Shown one piece after another: positions 34,200 to 46,279 of a stretch of DNA of 64,000 bases (position 1 is its first letter; each line of letters begins with the position of its first letter). The stretch comes from Phlebiopsis flavidoalba (Eukaryota; Basidiomycota; Agaricomycetes; Polyporales; Phanerochaetaceae), in assembly GCA_035772785.1 (NCBI GenBank), contig JAOCPU010000027.1:310001-374000 (forward strand). The letters are read 5' to 3'. The position numbers and the translations under genes are program-made. Below the pieces are notes generated by a model. The model worked only from the letters and a program-made list of their open reading frames with translations, had not been told where the DNA came from and did not search any database.

Positions 34200-36310
34200 A
34201 CAGGAGCGCCGCCCAGATGCTAATTTCCCCGATAGCAGTCATGCAGACTCATCCTCGGATACATATACCAGCCAGGAACCTGTCCTTGATGACGTTCCTT
34301 CTACGGTACCCAACCACCTCCCTGTCCATACTCACTTGAGCCTCGCACATGTCTCTGTCTGCTCGGACCTCACAGACGTTTCATGGGGGAGCCGAAAGAG
34401 ATGCACGGCGAAGGGGACCGTTGAAAAGAGCAACTGTCTCTTCAAAACCTGAGCCCGTGGTCAGCCAGGACGCACCTGCGGACGGTTCACGTAGATCCAT
34501 CTTGCTGTCATACTCGAGCCAGCGGACGACCCGAAGAATATTCCCCTATGGCGGAAGTGGGCCATCGTGTTCGTCCTTTGCGGCGGCACGCTGTTGCGCA
34601 ACGTCCGCTTCTTCGATGGTAAGAACTCCGCACATTTTGGATGTACTAGCATCTAATATCTTGTACGTAGGCTGCCTTTGCCGAGACCGGCCCCTCGAGA
34701 AACACCTTCCACGTTAGGTAAAGAAGCCCAGTATCCTCGGTGTGAGCCTTTTTCGTGCTTGGACTTGGTAATTCCGTCCGTGATTTGCATTTTGTGGATT
34801 GTTTACTAATCACTCTATAGGTATTGGTCCCTTGCTAGTAGGCCCGTTGTCCGAGGTTTACGGACGCAACTGGATATACCCAGCATCTCTTACGGACTGT
34901 GTTTTTCGCTTTCTCGTGGGCCGTTGCGTTCCCGCCCCCACATCGGTGAGCTGTCTGTGTGGATTCTAAGTATAACGTTCGTCTTCTGACATTGGCTTAT
35001 TCACTCTAGGCGTATACCTCACATTCCGCTTCCTGACCGGGTTCATGCAGCTCTGCCTTCCTCAGCGTGGCCGGTGGCAGTATCAGTGATATATTTGATA
35101 ACCACCAGATTGCAACGTACGTTCACTCTCGCGATCCACTACTTCATTGTGACTCACGCCGTTTCACAGTCCAATGGCCGTGTACACGGGTTCACCCTTT
35201 ATTGGCCCCGTACTGGGACCTCTCTAGTCTCTGGATTTATCAACCAAAATGCTGCTGATTGGCGGTGGACGTTCCGGGTTCTCATCATTTGGACCTTCAC
35301 CACATGGATGCTATTGCTCATTGTGCGTTACATCTCACGGAGTCTGCTGGCGATTTCTCACAACATTTAGATTGTACCAGAAACTCTGGTTCCTTTTATC
35401 CTCAAAGAAAAGGCAGCGAAGCTCCGCAAGGCTACGAGCGATGCGCGGTACTGGGCACCCCTTTGACCGTAGAGCATTGACCTTAACTCAGTCTATTTCT
35501 TCAGAGCTGCTATGTTCCATTTGAGCTGCTCATGGTAGATCGTATGGCACTTCTCTTGCCTTCTATCTATGGTACGTTATAATTCAATCCGTATCCCGGA
35601 AACGTGGATTAACATCGACAACAGGAGCGCACTTCTTCTTGGTATCCTGTACCTTACGTTCCAGGCGTTCCCTATCATCTTTGGTGAGGTACATGTGATT
35701 CATCCACGCAATTTGTCGGCATGAGCTTCCTTGGTATCGGAGTCGGCATGGTCGCCGCCCTTCTTTGCCAGCCTCTCTTCAACAAGTGAGTCACCTCCAA
35801 CATCGCTTCGTATGAGAAACTGAACAAGTTCTGATCCAGGCGAATGAGCAATCTTGCCCTCGTGTACAACGGCCCTCCGGCCTCCAGAGGCGCGTCTCCT
35901 TCCTGCGATGATCGGCGGAGTCATGGTCCCCGTAAGCCTGTGCCTGTATGGCTCGCCTTCACGACGTTACCCCCACGTCCACTGGATTGCGCCTATCATC
36001 GCGCTCTGTGCGCATTCGGCGCAGGCATGACTCTTCATATTAACAAACGAGCGTCTTCACGTACCTTGTTAGCGGCGTACCGGCCCATCGCCGCGTCCGC
36101 AGATATGGCGGCGAACGCGTGTGTCGCTAATAGTTGTATATTTCAAAACGTTTGCGTACTGCCGTTCCGTACAATCCCTATTTGCCCCCCTCCTTGGCCG
36201 GCAAGAAGTGGTAGCTACAGGACCTCGGCCACCGCCCTCTCGGTCGGACCCGTTGCCCTCCTTCCATTGCGCAGGCCATAATCGACAAACACCTCTGCGC
36301 CATTAACCGT
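34200..36310 (+). CDS. MFS transporter, DHA1 (drug:H+ antiporter) family
   Basis: Plasma-membrane proton antiporter of the 12-helix DHA1 group that exports drugs, polyamines or toxins. A Ser/Thr/Pro-rich cytosolic N-terminus is followed by EPADDPKNIPLWRKWAIVFV (helix 1 entry), SILGVSLFVLGLG, and the family loop motif GPLLVGPLSEVYGRNWIY (34821-34880, motif A type). Then GVYLTFRFLTGF, SVAGGSISDIF, SGFINQNADWRWTFRVLIIW, VPETFVPFILKEKAAKLRKA (the helix 6/7 loop), FVGMSFLGIGVGMVAALLCQ and PPAMIGGVMVPVSL, YPHVHWIAPIIA, LLAAYRPIAASA. This is the typical order of the FLR1/TPO/QDR-like group. Several short introns are evident, for example after FFDG near 34617 and after LFVLGLG near 34768. Start and stop are approximate. 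Confidence 0.88.
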
Positions 36311-37061
36311 AAGTTATTCATTCCCCTCCAGCTTTCTAGGCGGGACTCAGGAGAGGCCTGACACGATTTTACCCGGACTTTAGAGTCCATACCTCTTCTC
36401 CTCATCACGGCCCGCACGCCCAACAAAGTACGCCGCACTAACTCAAAATTTGGCAGCACCATTGAAGTATCTATTCCCAAACTATCTAATGATACCATAT
36501 TATACTATCACAGTGCTATGCGCTCCACACTGTACCCATGCACCCTCCCGAACTAATCCACAAACGAAATCACTATCAATTTGTTTATCAATTTTGGCAA
36601 ATACTACTCCCTGTGCCCAACATTAGTTGTGACTTGTAGGTACATTTGATAAGGTGCGCCGAAACATGCCCCTTCACACTCTGTTTTCAGCCATTCGCCG
36701 CCACCTCAAAGTTGCGCAATATTGTGCTGTAATGGCGGACACCCCGTAAGGGTCTGCCCCTACGACAGTTGGCGGTTGACAATAGCGCTAATCATACGGG
36801 GCAAGCGCCGTCGGACTCTGCTCCTTCGGATGGTGTCCCGGCGAATCCTAGACGCGCCCCAGCACAGGCAGTCCATAGAGCTGTGACTGGCAACTCGCCC
36901 GCGCGGGAGCCGAGAACCAAGACCTTGGCTATCCAGACCCCCCACCACTTAGCCGCCCATGTCCTCCCCCCTCGTTTCGCGCCCTCGTCACCCGGCCAGC
37001 TCCGCCGCCCGTCGCGCACCGCGCGCCCCCGTCCGCAACAATGTTCTGCGCCCACGGCGAT
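36311..37061. other. intergenic, no gene recognised
   Basis: Pro/Arg/Ala-rich open frames near 36770-37060 are probably GC-rich 5' leader of the following oxidase-subunit gene. Nothing else can be supported. Confidence 0.4.
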
Positions 37062-37370
37062 GTACAATGCGCTACGATATACACTCCGTGGCTTATTCGG
37101 GTGCTCGGGTCCCTCTGCGCGAGGGGGGGGGCGACTGGACAAAATTTTCGCACTGTAGACACATCCCCTTCGAGTACAAGAAGAAGGGCATCTTCGGTGC
37201 CACGGGTCGCGTCATACCTCATCGTCGGCATTTCAGCATCCCCTTCATCGCGTCGTACTACCAATTGTGGCGTCACTGCTTCTCTATTCAAACGCCGACG
37301 CGCCTATGAGTCTAACCTTAACTTGCATATTACCATAGGTCCAAGTCGAAGGGCGGCGTGTTGGTAGCTC
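37062..37370 (+). CDS. COX8: probable cytochrome c oxidase subunit 8 (subunit VIIc type)
   Basis: A small single-helix subunit of respiratory complex IV in the inner mitochondrial membrane is the best reading. MYNALRYTLRGLF at 37062 could be a mitochondrial presequence. Downstream, with frame corrections, are the matrix-side IPFEYKKKGIFGA (about 37160-37200), the membrane segment VASYLIVG followed by SIPFIASYYQL (about 37208-37270), a probable intron, and a short Lys/Ser/Gly tail near 37345-37370. The pattern IPFxYxxK-xxFGxK-helix-PFxAxxYQL-K-S-G is what I know of COX7c/COX8 proteins. Frames shift twice inside the helix, so the match rests on short blocks; assignment is likely but not certain. 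Confidence 0.65.
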
Positions 37371-37379
37371 AGACTAGAC

Positions 37380-40300
37380 GTCTCGCTACCGCTCCAGGAC
37401 ATATACCTCCAGATGGATACCACCAGGCTTATTTTTGATGGACGACAGGACACCCCTGCATTAGATGAGTCTTAGATGTCGGCTGCGCATCCCACACAGT
37501 TCTTGTGCGCATGAAGAGTTCGCCTAGACGGCTCCGTCTATTCAAACGGGTGCCCGACTATAATCTGTACGCAACCACGCATACAGCAATGCGCTAATGC
37601 GATTTTTTTTTGCACCTATCATACCACTTGCGTGGGACAGTCCTTGAGAATTTACAAAAGTCTCAGTCTTCATACCCCGGCCTGCTTTGTGTAGCTGCAT
37701 CTTTTGCGCTTTTTTGCACAGATTCTGCATCTGCAATTCGCAGTTCCGGGCGACAAATCCTGGGTTTCATTTGCAAGGGCATTCAAACGCGGCGTTGGCG
37801 GCCTTGCGCATTGATGCGTTTGTCGTGACGTTCAAACTGCGCCAGCTAAAAAACGACACCATGGGAGAACAATTCACGACTACGTCAATAACAACCCAGG
37901 CCAAAAAGTGCAGCGTTTCGACTGTTACCACTCTTCGACTCAGTGTCCCCCCTTCTGCAGGGCTGCTTACGCATCGCATGTTGCTGACATCCCTCGGCTT
38001 GCAGCAGCTCGAAAAAGCGAACTCTGGCTCGGATGCTGGGCGAGAGTATGGACCCGGATGTGACGGTCGTAGAAAACGGCTTTCAATACCCCTTTTGAAG
38101 AAAAGGCCTCTACGCCCGTCGTTTTCGAATTATGGGTCCCAGTTCAAGTAGATCGCAGCTACGATAGGCTTTCACAATAACGTCTCCCATTACCTGAAGC
38201 AAGACATAAATCTTCTCGTCAGCTCTCGGTACTGGGAACAAGACATCAAAGACGGCACGATTGGGCAGCCTCAACTTCAAGACCCGAACTGCGTCGAGGA
38301 AGACGGTTTGGTTTGCTTTCGCGAGTCGATATTCGTGGTTCTCGAAGTGCGAGGATCTTTTTGGCGTAAAGCATTATTGGCTCGTCCGAACATCTGCAGA
38401 GAATCTGACGTGCTCGTGTGAGACCCGTGAGGACGGCCAATGTGGCCCAGTGTCTGATTGGAGACCATCCGCGCTCTAATTCAACATCGGACATTAGCAC
38501 ATATAATCAGCTCGCTTGACATAAACGTACCTTGAGCAACGGACAGGCCTCCAGGAGACAAGTGTGGGATGCGACTGAAATATATCCATCACGATGAACC
38601 CCCTCTTGACTGGTGTGTCAGTAGAAACACGACATTCACGAACGGGTGATGACCACACGGGAGTCAAGCATGCTATCACCTAGAAACTCCTAACCGTTCG
38701 TAAATGCTCGACCAATTTTTGCCCATAATGCAAGATCCATGCGTCTAGGCAGCGTTATGAGCACCATTCCCTCAGCTCATTAACAGAGTTACGCACCAAG
38801 GCGTCCGCAATGGATTGAATGCGCCAGTAAAATCATAACCTGTGATAGCACCGACTGCTTTGACCGTCTTTCGGTGGCAACTGTGCAAGATAGGACGACA
38901 TGTGAAGGCTCGTAAATCTTCCAGAAGTCCTGCGTGCTGCTCTAATCTCAGGCATCTTAAAGCACAGCGTTCGCGCATCACTTGCAAAACCGTCTCGGTG
39001 TCGCCGGTGCTGAACGCAGCCCCCCCGATGAGAGCTTCCACGACGTCGGCTATGGTCTACAGAGATACGCTGAGTGGTTGTTGAAGTATATGGGTGGTCG
39101 TATGCGCACCTTGTCTCCAAGCACTGAACATCTACCTCATCCTGCCGCTTTTGCTGTTTGCTCTTCCTCGGGCCTTTCCCCGATGGCCCCGAACCGCCCT
39201 GATCGACGCCGACGCTATCATTTTCGCACCTTTCGTTCTCTCCTTCGACGACATATGGGTGCCCAAATCTTGCGACGAGGGGTTTTCCCTGTATCCATGG
39301 AGGCGAGGTATTCCTGCAGCCAGCGCATTTTGGTGGAGGGCCTTATTGCAGACGGCTTTCGGCAACGGGCTCCGTTCAGCGTGTGCCCGGGTCGCGTTTG
39401 GTAGGAAGTGGACGAAATAGTACAAGGACATTATCTTCTTGAGGACCGTATCACCTGGGATTCGTGAGCTTGAGGCATTGTGGTTCACTACTGATGACAT
39501 TACCCTAGAAGCTCAAGATCGTTCACTATGGGATTGTGCGGATCCATCGATGGGTATAGCGGACGGCGTAACATGCCTCTAGGAGATGGCGTTCTTGAAT
39601 TTTGTGCGAAAAGATCGCCGGTCATCTCATTTGCGAGCAACATACAGTCGATCATATGCGTGATCGAAGGCAACAAGAGAGCAGTTCGAAACGTGCTACA
39701 ACTTCGTTGAATCTTGATATATTCAGACGGAACAATGTGTGACTGACCTAGCAGGGATCACAAATTTGTAGCATAGTTCAGGTATGAAGACTGATTCTCA
39801 TTAGCCACGGTCACTATAATGTTAGGGACAGCGGCGTACTTTTGTTCGAGGGCTTTGAAGACCCTGGATGAGACTTCGAAGCCGGAGACAAATGATTTAC
39901 CAGAGGCGGGACGAGAGAAACCTCTATGAGCGGCTGCGTCTCATCTCGTATACCGTGAAAATCCTTGCGATGTTCCTTGCAGAACGGCTAGATAAACTGG
40001 TCATAGGGTCCCTCGCGCTACAGGTTGGTGAGGATTCCTAGACACAAAAGAATTCAATGATGAGCTCACGGATTCCGGGTCCGGCTTACTGAGGGGTGTC
40101 AAATCTCGTCGAAGCCTCGTAACGAAATGCCGATTGGTGAATTCGGCTGAGCGATCTTGAATGACGCAAATCCTCAACGGATAGCGTGCCTGCATCTCTG
40201 TCCTCAGGAAGGAGTGGCGTCACCCAGTGATCTGCTGCTTCCTCTATTTGGAACCATGAAATGTATGCTTTCACATCAAGTAACTGCCAGTGTGGAATAG

Positions 40301-43145
40301 GGTCCTGCTACGGAAGGATCCCAAGATGGCTCAAGAGGCGCATACAGGTAGTTCAGCTTCTCCGCTGGGCATTCTAATGACTTGTTCAAAACAGTGCACG
40401 AGAAACGCGCATGGTATACGCGACGAGGCGCTCCAGATTCCCCTCTTCAACGCAGAACGGCGCGCCGCGAACAAGCCGGACAGTGGCCTTCTGTCCATTG
40501 GAAAAGACGGAGAAGGGGGGGATGTTTTGGGTCCACGGCAGCCGGGAGAGAATGAGCATCGTGTGCCGTGTGTGACCGTCTTTAAAAAGCGCCGACGGTG
40601 ACGGACGATTGGGTTACAGTCGTCGCCCCCACCCCAGCTCTTGGTCAGGGTATGGGTCCTATACAGCGGTCGCTTCCTTCGGTAACAGCGGGTGTTTGGT
40701 GCTCATATTGGCCGTCTTCAAGTCATCGTTGGTCTACCTCAGAGGGGGAAAATAGGGGCAGGCGTAATGAAGAATCGGGAGTCCAGGTATCCCCTTGCTC
40801 GAACAGATGTCTGGCAGGCAGCAAAAATACGCCCTGGGTGTCGCCTCGTTGCGCAGGCCGCGCTCGCGAGCTCCCGCAGAGGTTGCGGTAGGTTTGTGTC
40901 TGGTCGGGGATGAGTCGAGTGGTAACGTTGAGGTCTCTTCTTCCGGAAGGAGCCTTTCAACGTATTCAGAAGGTTCAGGGTTGACAGTGGTCGGGTACCA
41001 GAGGGTCCCGTGTCCATTACGTAGTCCAGGGGGGATAGCGAGTTAGGCATACAATCGCGGTCCTCGGGATATATCCTAATTGTCCTTGTCACTGGATCCC
41101 CTCAATGAATTTCGCCCGTTGTAGCGATTTCTCGGACCCTGGGTACGTGGCGCATGCGGCGTCCAATCTTGTCGAAGGGCTCCGGCAAAACGCAGTCAGG
41201 TCATGCTGTGGACTGAATCCAGCTCCTGATGATACGAGTTATCCTTTTCGGCCGCTATATACGACGGCCGAAATCTTGTGACTGGACCGGAGTGAGAGTT
41301 GTAAATGGGCAACGGCGTCGTTCAGTGCGATTGAAGCTTACGAGTCAGTTTGCGGTGGGCCTGAAGAGTTGCACCAGAGGTGAGGATACTCAATATATGG
41401 GGGACCACCTCTCTTGTCCCCTTCCCTTTCTTCATTTTTTCCTTTGCTTTACTCTTACTCTCATTCTCTCTTCCCCTCTTGTATCTCCTCCACGGAGCTC
41501 CTGGAAGGCGGAACACCTCGCGTCGTGTAAGACTAGGCAACTTCTTCCGTGATTGGGATGCTACACTCGTGGAGGCGGGCAGTGCACTAGCCCAGTATGA
41601 CGATCGTACAGCGACCATTGGGATAGAGCATATCCCTCGCTTCAGGAGTGACTACGAAGTCTGTGGTAACTTTATGTGTTCCACGGTGCCGTTGTGTACC
41701 TCGAGTGGTTGGAGGCCTCCTTGTGGAGGTGCAGGATAATTGTCTGGTGGCGTTGGTTTGCCTTTATCCTCCTTCTCGTGTAGTCATTTCGGTAAGTTGT
41801 CGCTGTTATGTGCCTATTGGTCCACCACGACGTTAGTCATACCAGTATCGAGACATTTCCTGACAGTAGCCTAATGCACGGGGGGCGTACCTCAAGCCAC
41901 CTCATCCTGAGAGGGCCCCAAGATGCCCGAGTCCGTGGATGGCAGCGAGTCTCAGGTTGGGGAATCTCATCGTCAAACCGCTCCGTAGGACCTCAAACGA
42001 GCATTATGGCGGTGGTGGACCTTTTAAACTGATACTCTCATCAATGACCGCGATGATCAAATATGATAAAATGTTCCCTCACCACGAATTACTGCACGAA
42101 ATCTGTCGTTGTCGGTTTATGACACGACCGTTTAGAATGTTGGTAAGCTGGGTGAGATGTGAGGAGACGTTATGATGTCTAGACTTGGGATCCAAATTTG
42201 GCATCTCGTATGCCCAATTCTGCACGATGGCTCGGTATTTGTCGAAATCTTGTGACGTAGTCTCGGTCAGGTCCTCCAAGGAAGACTTCGCCGCCGACCA
42301 GAGCAGGTCAGCCGGACATGGTCCAAGTTCAGACAACACCCTACGTGCCCACTTCAAGATACCGTCGCGATAACGACCAACAGCATCTATCGCGCGCAGT
42401 TTTGAGGTATAATTTGGTCTCTTGCAGGCTTGTTACCGGGTTCGTAGTAAACCACCGTCGCGGCTTTTTTTAGTCTCTGAATCTGTTTTCCGATGTGCTG
42501 TCCAGCTTGCGATTTCTCTAGAAGCAGGTATGGAGTTCTGGTGCTCATCTTCCACACTGGTACGTTCTCTTTCTTTGCGTTTACCCCGCTACACCGAGCT
42601 TCGGTGGACAAAGAGTAAGATCAATTGGAGTCCACAGGCTTGCTATATGCAACGTACTCGGTTCAAAACTGACCTCAGTTTGATCACGCTGGACGCAGGG
42701 AATGCCATCCGCAGTTCATCCGTTAGGTGACGGACATGGTTCTTCCCATGTAGATGCATCTTCTTGATGCTTGCACATGCGAACACAATGGCCGAACTCG
42801 TTCTTGGGTCTGCCGTGCCACTTGCGTGCGTAGGGGTGCGGGCGAAGAAGCGTTCTCGGGGTCTTGGCCACCTGCGTGCGCGCCTATTGCATACACCGCA
42901 TAGCTACATTTCCTGCGAGTCTCCCGCTGTCTGAAAAATCTGGCCCGCAATAATCTGAAAACGATCTTCTGTCGACGTACTGAGCTTAGGCTGGGGGCCT
43001 GTGCAGTGCACACACCGCTTTCCCCCATAATACGGCTTTTTTGGCCACCAAACGCTGGGCTGGAGACGATTGGCGTACTTATCAACGAATGAACAAGCTG
43101 CGGTGATGCTCCTGCTAAGCGACCTCTCGAATTCAACCTCCCAGA
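37380..43145. other. unresolved 5.8 kb, no gene recognised
   Basis: Protein-like segments occur on both strands but none belongs to a family I can name. The best are, on the minus strand, 38350-38194 (ANQTVFLDAVRVLKLRLPNR, then IYVLLQ, followed by a GT..AG boundary), 39860-39770 (YAAVPNIIVTVANENQSSY) and 42357-42190 (SELGPCPADLLWSAAKSSLE). On the plus strand they are 40595-40760 and 41290-41380. At least one gene on each strand is plausible. No repeat or RNA gene stands out. Confidence 0.35.
38194..38350 (-). CDS. possible exon of an unrecognised minus-strand gene
   Basis: A 157-base stretch reads FENHEYRLAKANQTVFLDAV and continues as an amphipathic helical sequence to KIYVLLQ, immediately followed by GTAATG on the minus strand, a credible donor. 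The next candidate acceptor is only 35 bases on, short for an intron, so the downstream splice is uncertain. I do not know the family. Confidence 0.25.
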
Positions 43146-43246
43146 ATGTTCAACAACGCTCACATCCTCCTCGCCCTTGGTGAACGTCTCGATCATGCAG
43201 CTATCACACCTGGGCCTCTTCAGAAAGAGCGGCTATCTCCAGAACC

Positions 43247-44752
43247 ATGTCTCCCAGAGGCGACTCCCAAGCACAGGTGGGGGCGTCCTTACTACATGCG
43301 ACTAAATCATGGGTATCTGATAATGCTGTGACCATGGTAGGCTTTCTGCAGCGGACCAGAAGCAGCGACTTGTGCACCCAGAGAGCTGATAAAGCAACTG
43401 CGGCGAACGCCCCAGCCCAGAGCTCCCAGTCTGAGCCTCCCAGCTCGCCTCAATCATTACCGAGTCCAGACTCCGAGACCGACGAGTCTCGTTCTACCCG
43501 CACTCGCCACTACGAGTATATCCTCCGTCATGGTCTACACTTTCGTCCGCTGTCAATGCCTCGCATCGCCTGGGAAAGCAGAAGGAGTCAAAAAAAAAAC
43601 CTTGGAAAGCTGAGGTTTGCGGATCTGGTCTATCTGCAACGCGGTAATTCTCAACGCAGCGCTTTAAAGCCGTTATCAGATATTTTTCAAGCAGTAGAGC
43701 GCAGGGATATCATGTTTCTTATGGAGGTTCGAGAGCGTGAATTTGAGGTGAGAGTTCCCCTGGCTCCGTTCATCCCCCTCTCTCTCCCTATGCACTACTC
43801 AGCCGTTTCACACACTAGCTTCTGATGCGCAAGAACGGTGATGTGACACCTCTTCTCCATGCGATGCGGATAGGCCATCAGGACGTTGCGGTCGTATTGC
43901 TTGGGGCCTTCTCGAGATACATCAATCACCTTCAAGATGATGAAATGACGCTACCACGAACGAAGATCAGGTTGAAAGCACTGCGTATGTTGACACATTA
44001 AAAAGTGAATTAATGAAGTTTGATCCTGACCGTAGGTACCAACTTGAAGCTCGCTATAGACTATGGCCTGCAAAAGTCGCAGAGTGATCTCATAGCGTCA
44101 TTTCTACAGACTTTGATCATGAGTCGAAGTGAAGGCGATAAGTGGGTAGAGACCCAGGTGGCCAGTATTGCTGGCAGCCTACGGGAGGGTACCGCTGGTA
44201 AACCGGTGGAGAATGCTGAAGGCACAGTGAGGAAGTTCGCGACGAAAACAATTAGGTTAAAGCGGAAGCCATCGCTGCTTTGGAAGATTAGTAAGCGCAT
44301 ACACTTAAGTGCATGGATTAGGGTCTGACGGGCTCCTCCCCCCACAGCTGTGGCCAACGCAACGCGGATTTGTTGATGATGGCCGCCTGGCATTGTGCGT
44401 TGGATAGCATTCCGGGCGAACCGATACCCGTGCGCCATGTTCATATAATCGATGATGAAACCCTCTAACTACCAAGGGAGGCAGACTTATTATTTTGCCC
44501 GCGATGATCGAGTCTACAAGGCTTTCACCGAACGATTGGATCAAAACAAGCGTGTTTTTTGAGATTGACAGGAAGTGTAATCGGCGTTTGCGGTGGCAAA
44601 TGCGTGTGTTACGTGCAGTCATGGACGGCCGAACCATCACATATCGCGTAAGTTAACCAGCACTACAGCTACATTTTTTGTTCAATGATCCCACAATGTA
44701 GCGCAAAGTTCAGACCTTGGCAGAAGAGTTCGACGAAGGACCAGGGGTCTGA
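43247..44752 (+). CDS. conserved fungal protein of unknown function (ankyrin-like helical protein)
   Basis: After a Ser/Pro/Gln-rich N-terminus, the conserved core begins near 43660 with SDIFQAVERRDIMFLMEVRE. An intron follows at FE|LLMRKNGDVTPLLHAMR, a helix-turn-helix reminiscent of an ankyrin repeat (GDVTPLLHAMRIGHQDVAVV). Then LGAFSRYINHLQDDEMTLPR, LKLAIDYGLQKSQSDLIASF, an acidic/basic helical stretch, and, after another intron, MMAAWHCALD-like residues. It ends FARDDRVYKAFTERLDQNKR, RRLRWQMRVLRAVMDGRTIT and VQTLAEEFDEGPGV with stop at 44750-44752. The pattern looks like a single well-conserved protein, not a chance frame, but I know no function. Start is uncertain: ATGs at 43146, 43247 and 43335 are all possible in one or other frame. 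Confidence 0.6.
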
Positions 44753-45276
44753 AAACTGGTTTCAGAAATGATCGCGTGCACGGAAGGATGCCTCGGACCC
44801 TTTCACTCATATGTACTACTATGCATCGTTCTTGTACCGATAGAAGGACGGGAGAAGGTATCAGTCGGACTGACGATACGCTAGGTCAAGTGAGTCTGCT
44901 CTAGCTTTCATTACCGCTTGTACAAGGTGCCATCCGGGTGCAAGTTTACAACCCGTGTACGTGGCGTATCATCGAGCGAACAGCAAATGAAGCAGCGTCA
45001 GTTGCCGCGCTCTGCTGCGTGTCCCTCTTCTCACACTGTTACGGCCCAGCCGTAATCTCACAGGCGAGAAGAGGGACTACCGCAAGGCTCCTCGCATGCA
45101 ATCCTCATTGAGGGTCACATTCTTGTGATTCTATCTAGCCGCTTCACATGTAAATTCCTAGCATTATAGATTAATGACACGAGGTGTTCCAACGTCTGCG
45201 ACGCTAAAATTCGAAGGGTTGCCGTGGTCAATTATATGTGCCTACTCACGAGTAGTTTTCCTAAACGCCAGTGGCA
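44753..45276. other. intergenic with palindrome
   Basis: Convergent 3' region between the conserved protein and the DUF7719-like gene. No coding signal; it contains the nested inverted repeat at 45021-45077 listed separately. Confidence 0.5.
45021..45077. repeat. nested perfect inverted repeat (hairpin/cruciform)
   Basis: GTCCCTCTTCTC at 45021-45032 is the exact reverse complement of GAGAAGAGGGAC at 45066-45077. Inside it, TTACGGC at 45039-45045 pairs with GCCGTAA at 45049-45055 around a 3-base loop. The result is a 12-bp outer stem and 7-bp inner stem. It sits between two convergent genes, so a transcription/3'-processing structure, a small RNA hairpin or the remnant of a small transposable element are possible. 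Confidence 0.75.
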
Positions 45277-46096
45277 TCATATAATGGAAAGCTTCCATCC
45301 TTTGTACCTCGTCAAAGCCCCGACATACTGCGAGGTTGGCCACAGCCGGGCCAAGATTCATTTGTGCAAGGCATATATCCAAGCAGTAGCCAGAGGTGGA
45401 AGCTAGCAGGAGAGTTTAAATGTAGCCCATAGTCGATGATGATAAGATGATGCCGGCGCACCATTTTTCACTGTTATCTCGCCAATTCGCCAATTAATCA
45501 TGTAAAATGAGGCGAAGCCCCAGAGACTGTACCTAAAGCGAAGAATGCGGCCTGCATAAACCTGGTATGCTTGTAACGATTGGCTAAATAGTGGCCCGTG
45601 AGACTTCAACGTTTGTCCAACATCGTGACTGATGCGTACTGTAGAATATAGCAATAGCAATAACTTGAGAATCGAAAGTTAAGAAGAGACATGAGCGCAA
45701 GTACATGGTACCTACTCGGCAACTCCAGGTATCATTCGGTCCGCCAGCTCCTCATATGTGGGCTTTCTACCGTTACTGGTAACCAAATGAACAAGGCTAG
45801 GATGTCAAAGTTAGCATGTAGGGAAACCTGACATATGGAGCTCACATTTCCATCATAAGCAACAAACATGAGAAAGGGATAATTAGAGCAAAGAGCCGCA
45901 AATATTTCTAGAGTTAATAGGAGAGAGTAACTGCCCTCCGGATCCTGAAGCCGCACGGGCTCCCTTCCGTTCGGTTTGGTACTGTCTTCAACACCCCGGA
46001 TTCTCTGATAATCCGCCATTGTTCTTGTTCCGAGATATCTAACAGAGGTTTGGAGGATTCAGCGGGGGGCATCGCTTGTTGGCGTTTCTTCCCCAT
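45277..46096 (-). CDS. DUF7719-like small multi-pass membrane protein
   Basis: Function unknown. The ATG at 46096 opens MGKKRQQAMPPAESSKPLLD and runs into ISEQEQWRIIRESGVLKTVP, the conserved soluble N-terminal block. Next is a hydrophobic stretch around LEIFAALCSNYPFLMF, then RKPTYEELADRMIPGV (45765-45718), a further hydrophobic stretch with RYKHTRFMQAAFFALGTVSG and FYMINW, an intron, and CPPLATAWIYAL with MNLGPAVANLAV. It ends RYKGWKLSII at 45277. This order (Asp/Glu-rich start, two hydrophobic hairpins, a Y-E-E-L-A-D-R-M-I-P-G-V block, a CPPLAT block) is what I recall of the fungal DUF7719 family. Three or four introns and several frame breaks are needed. It is divergent from the Faf1-like gene, 1.56 kb away. 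Confidence 0.65.
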
Positions 46097-46195
46097 GGCG
46101 GTCGCGTTGCAACGTCTCGGCGGCTTCGGCTTGCTGTGCCGCTCGGTCCGCGAGCGCCACAAGCGCCGAGGTAAAACTTTGGAGAGCGTACGAGA

Positions 46196-46275
46196 AATGA
46201 GGATTCCGCGCCTCCGGCCCTCCGGCTGTCCGGCTGTCCGGCTGTCCGCCCCAAAGCGTCTGTGACATATCAGGC
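46196..46275 (-). repeat. GGCGGACA-rich element, copy A (inverted relative to copy B)
   Basis: On the minus strand it reads GATATGTCA, ACGC, GGGGCGGACA, then three tandem copies of GGACAGCC, GGCGCGG and CATTT, and continues towards an AAAGTTT. The same blocks in the same order occur on the plus strand at 47385-47560. It lies about 110-160 bases upstream of the DUF7719-like start. Confidence 0.6.
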
Positions 46276-46279
46276 GCCC

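Noticed and set aside
46205..46250. Triple GGCTGTCC repeat as a CRISPR array or satellite
   Set aside because: Three adjacent 8-base units without spacers; it is part of the GGCGGACA-rich element and the genome is eukaryotic.
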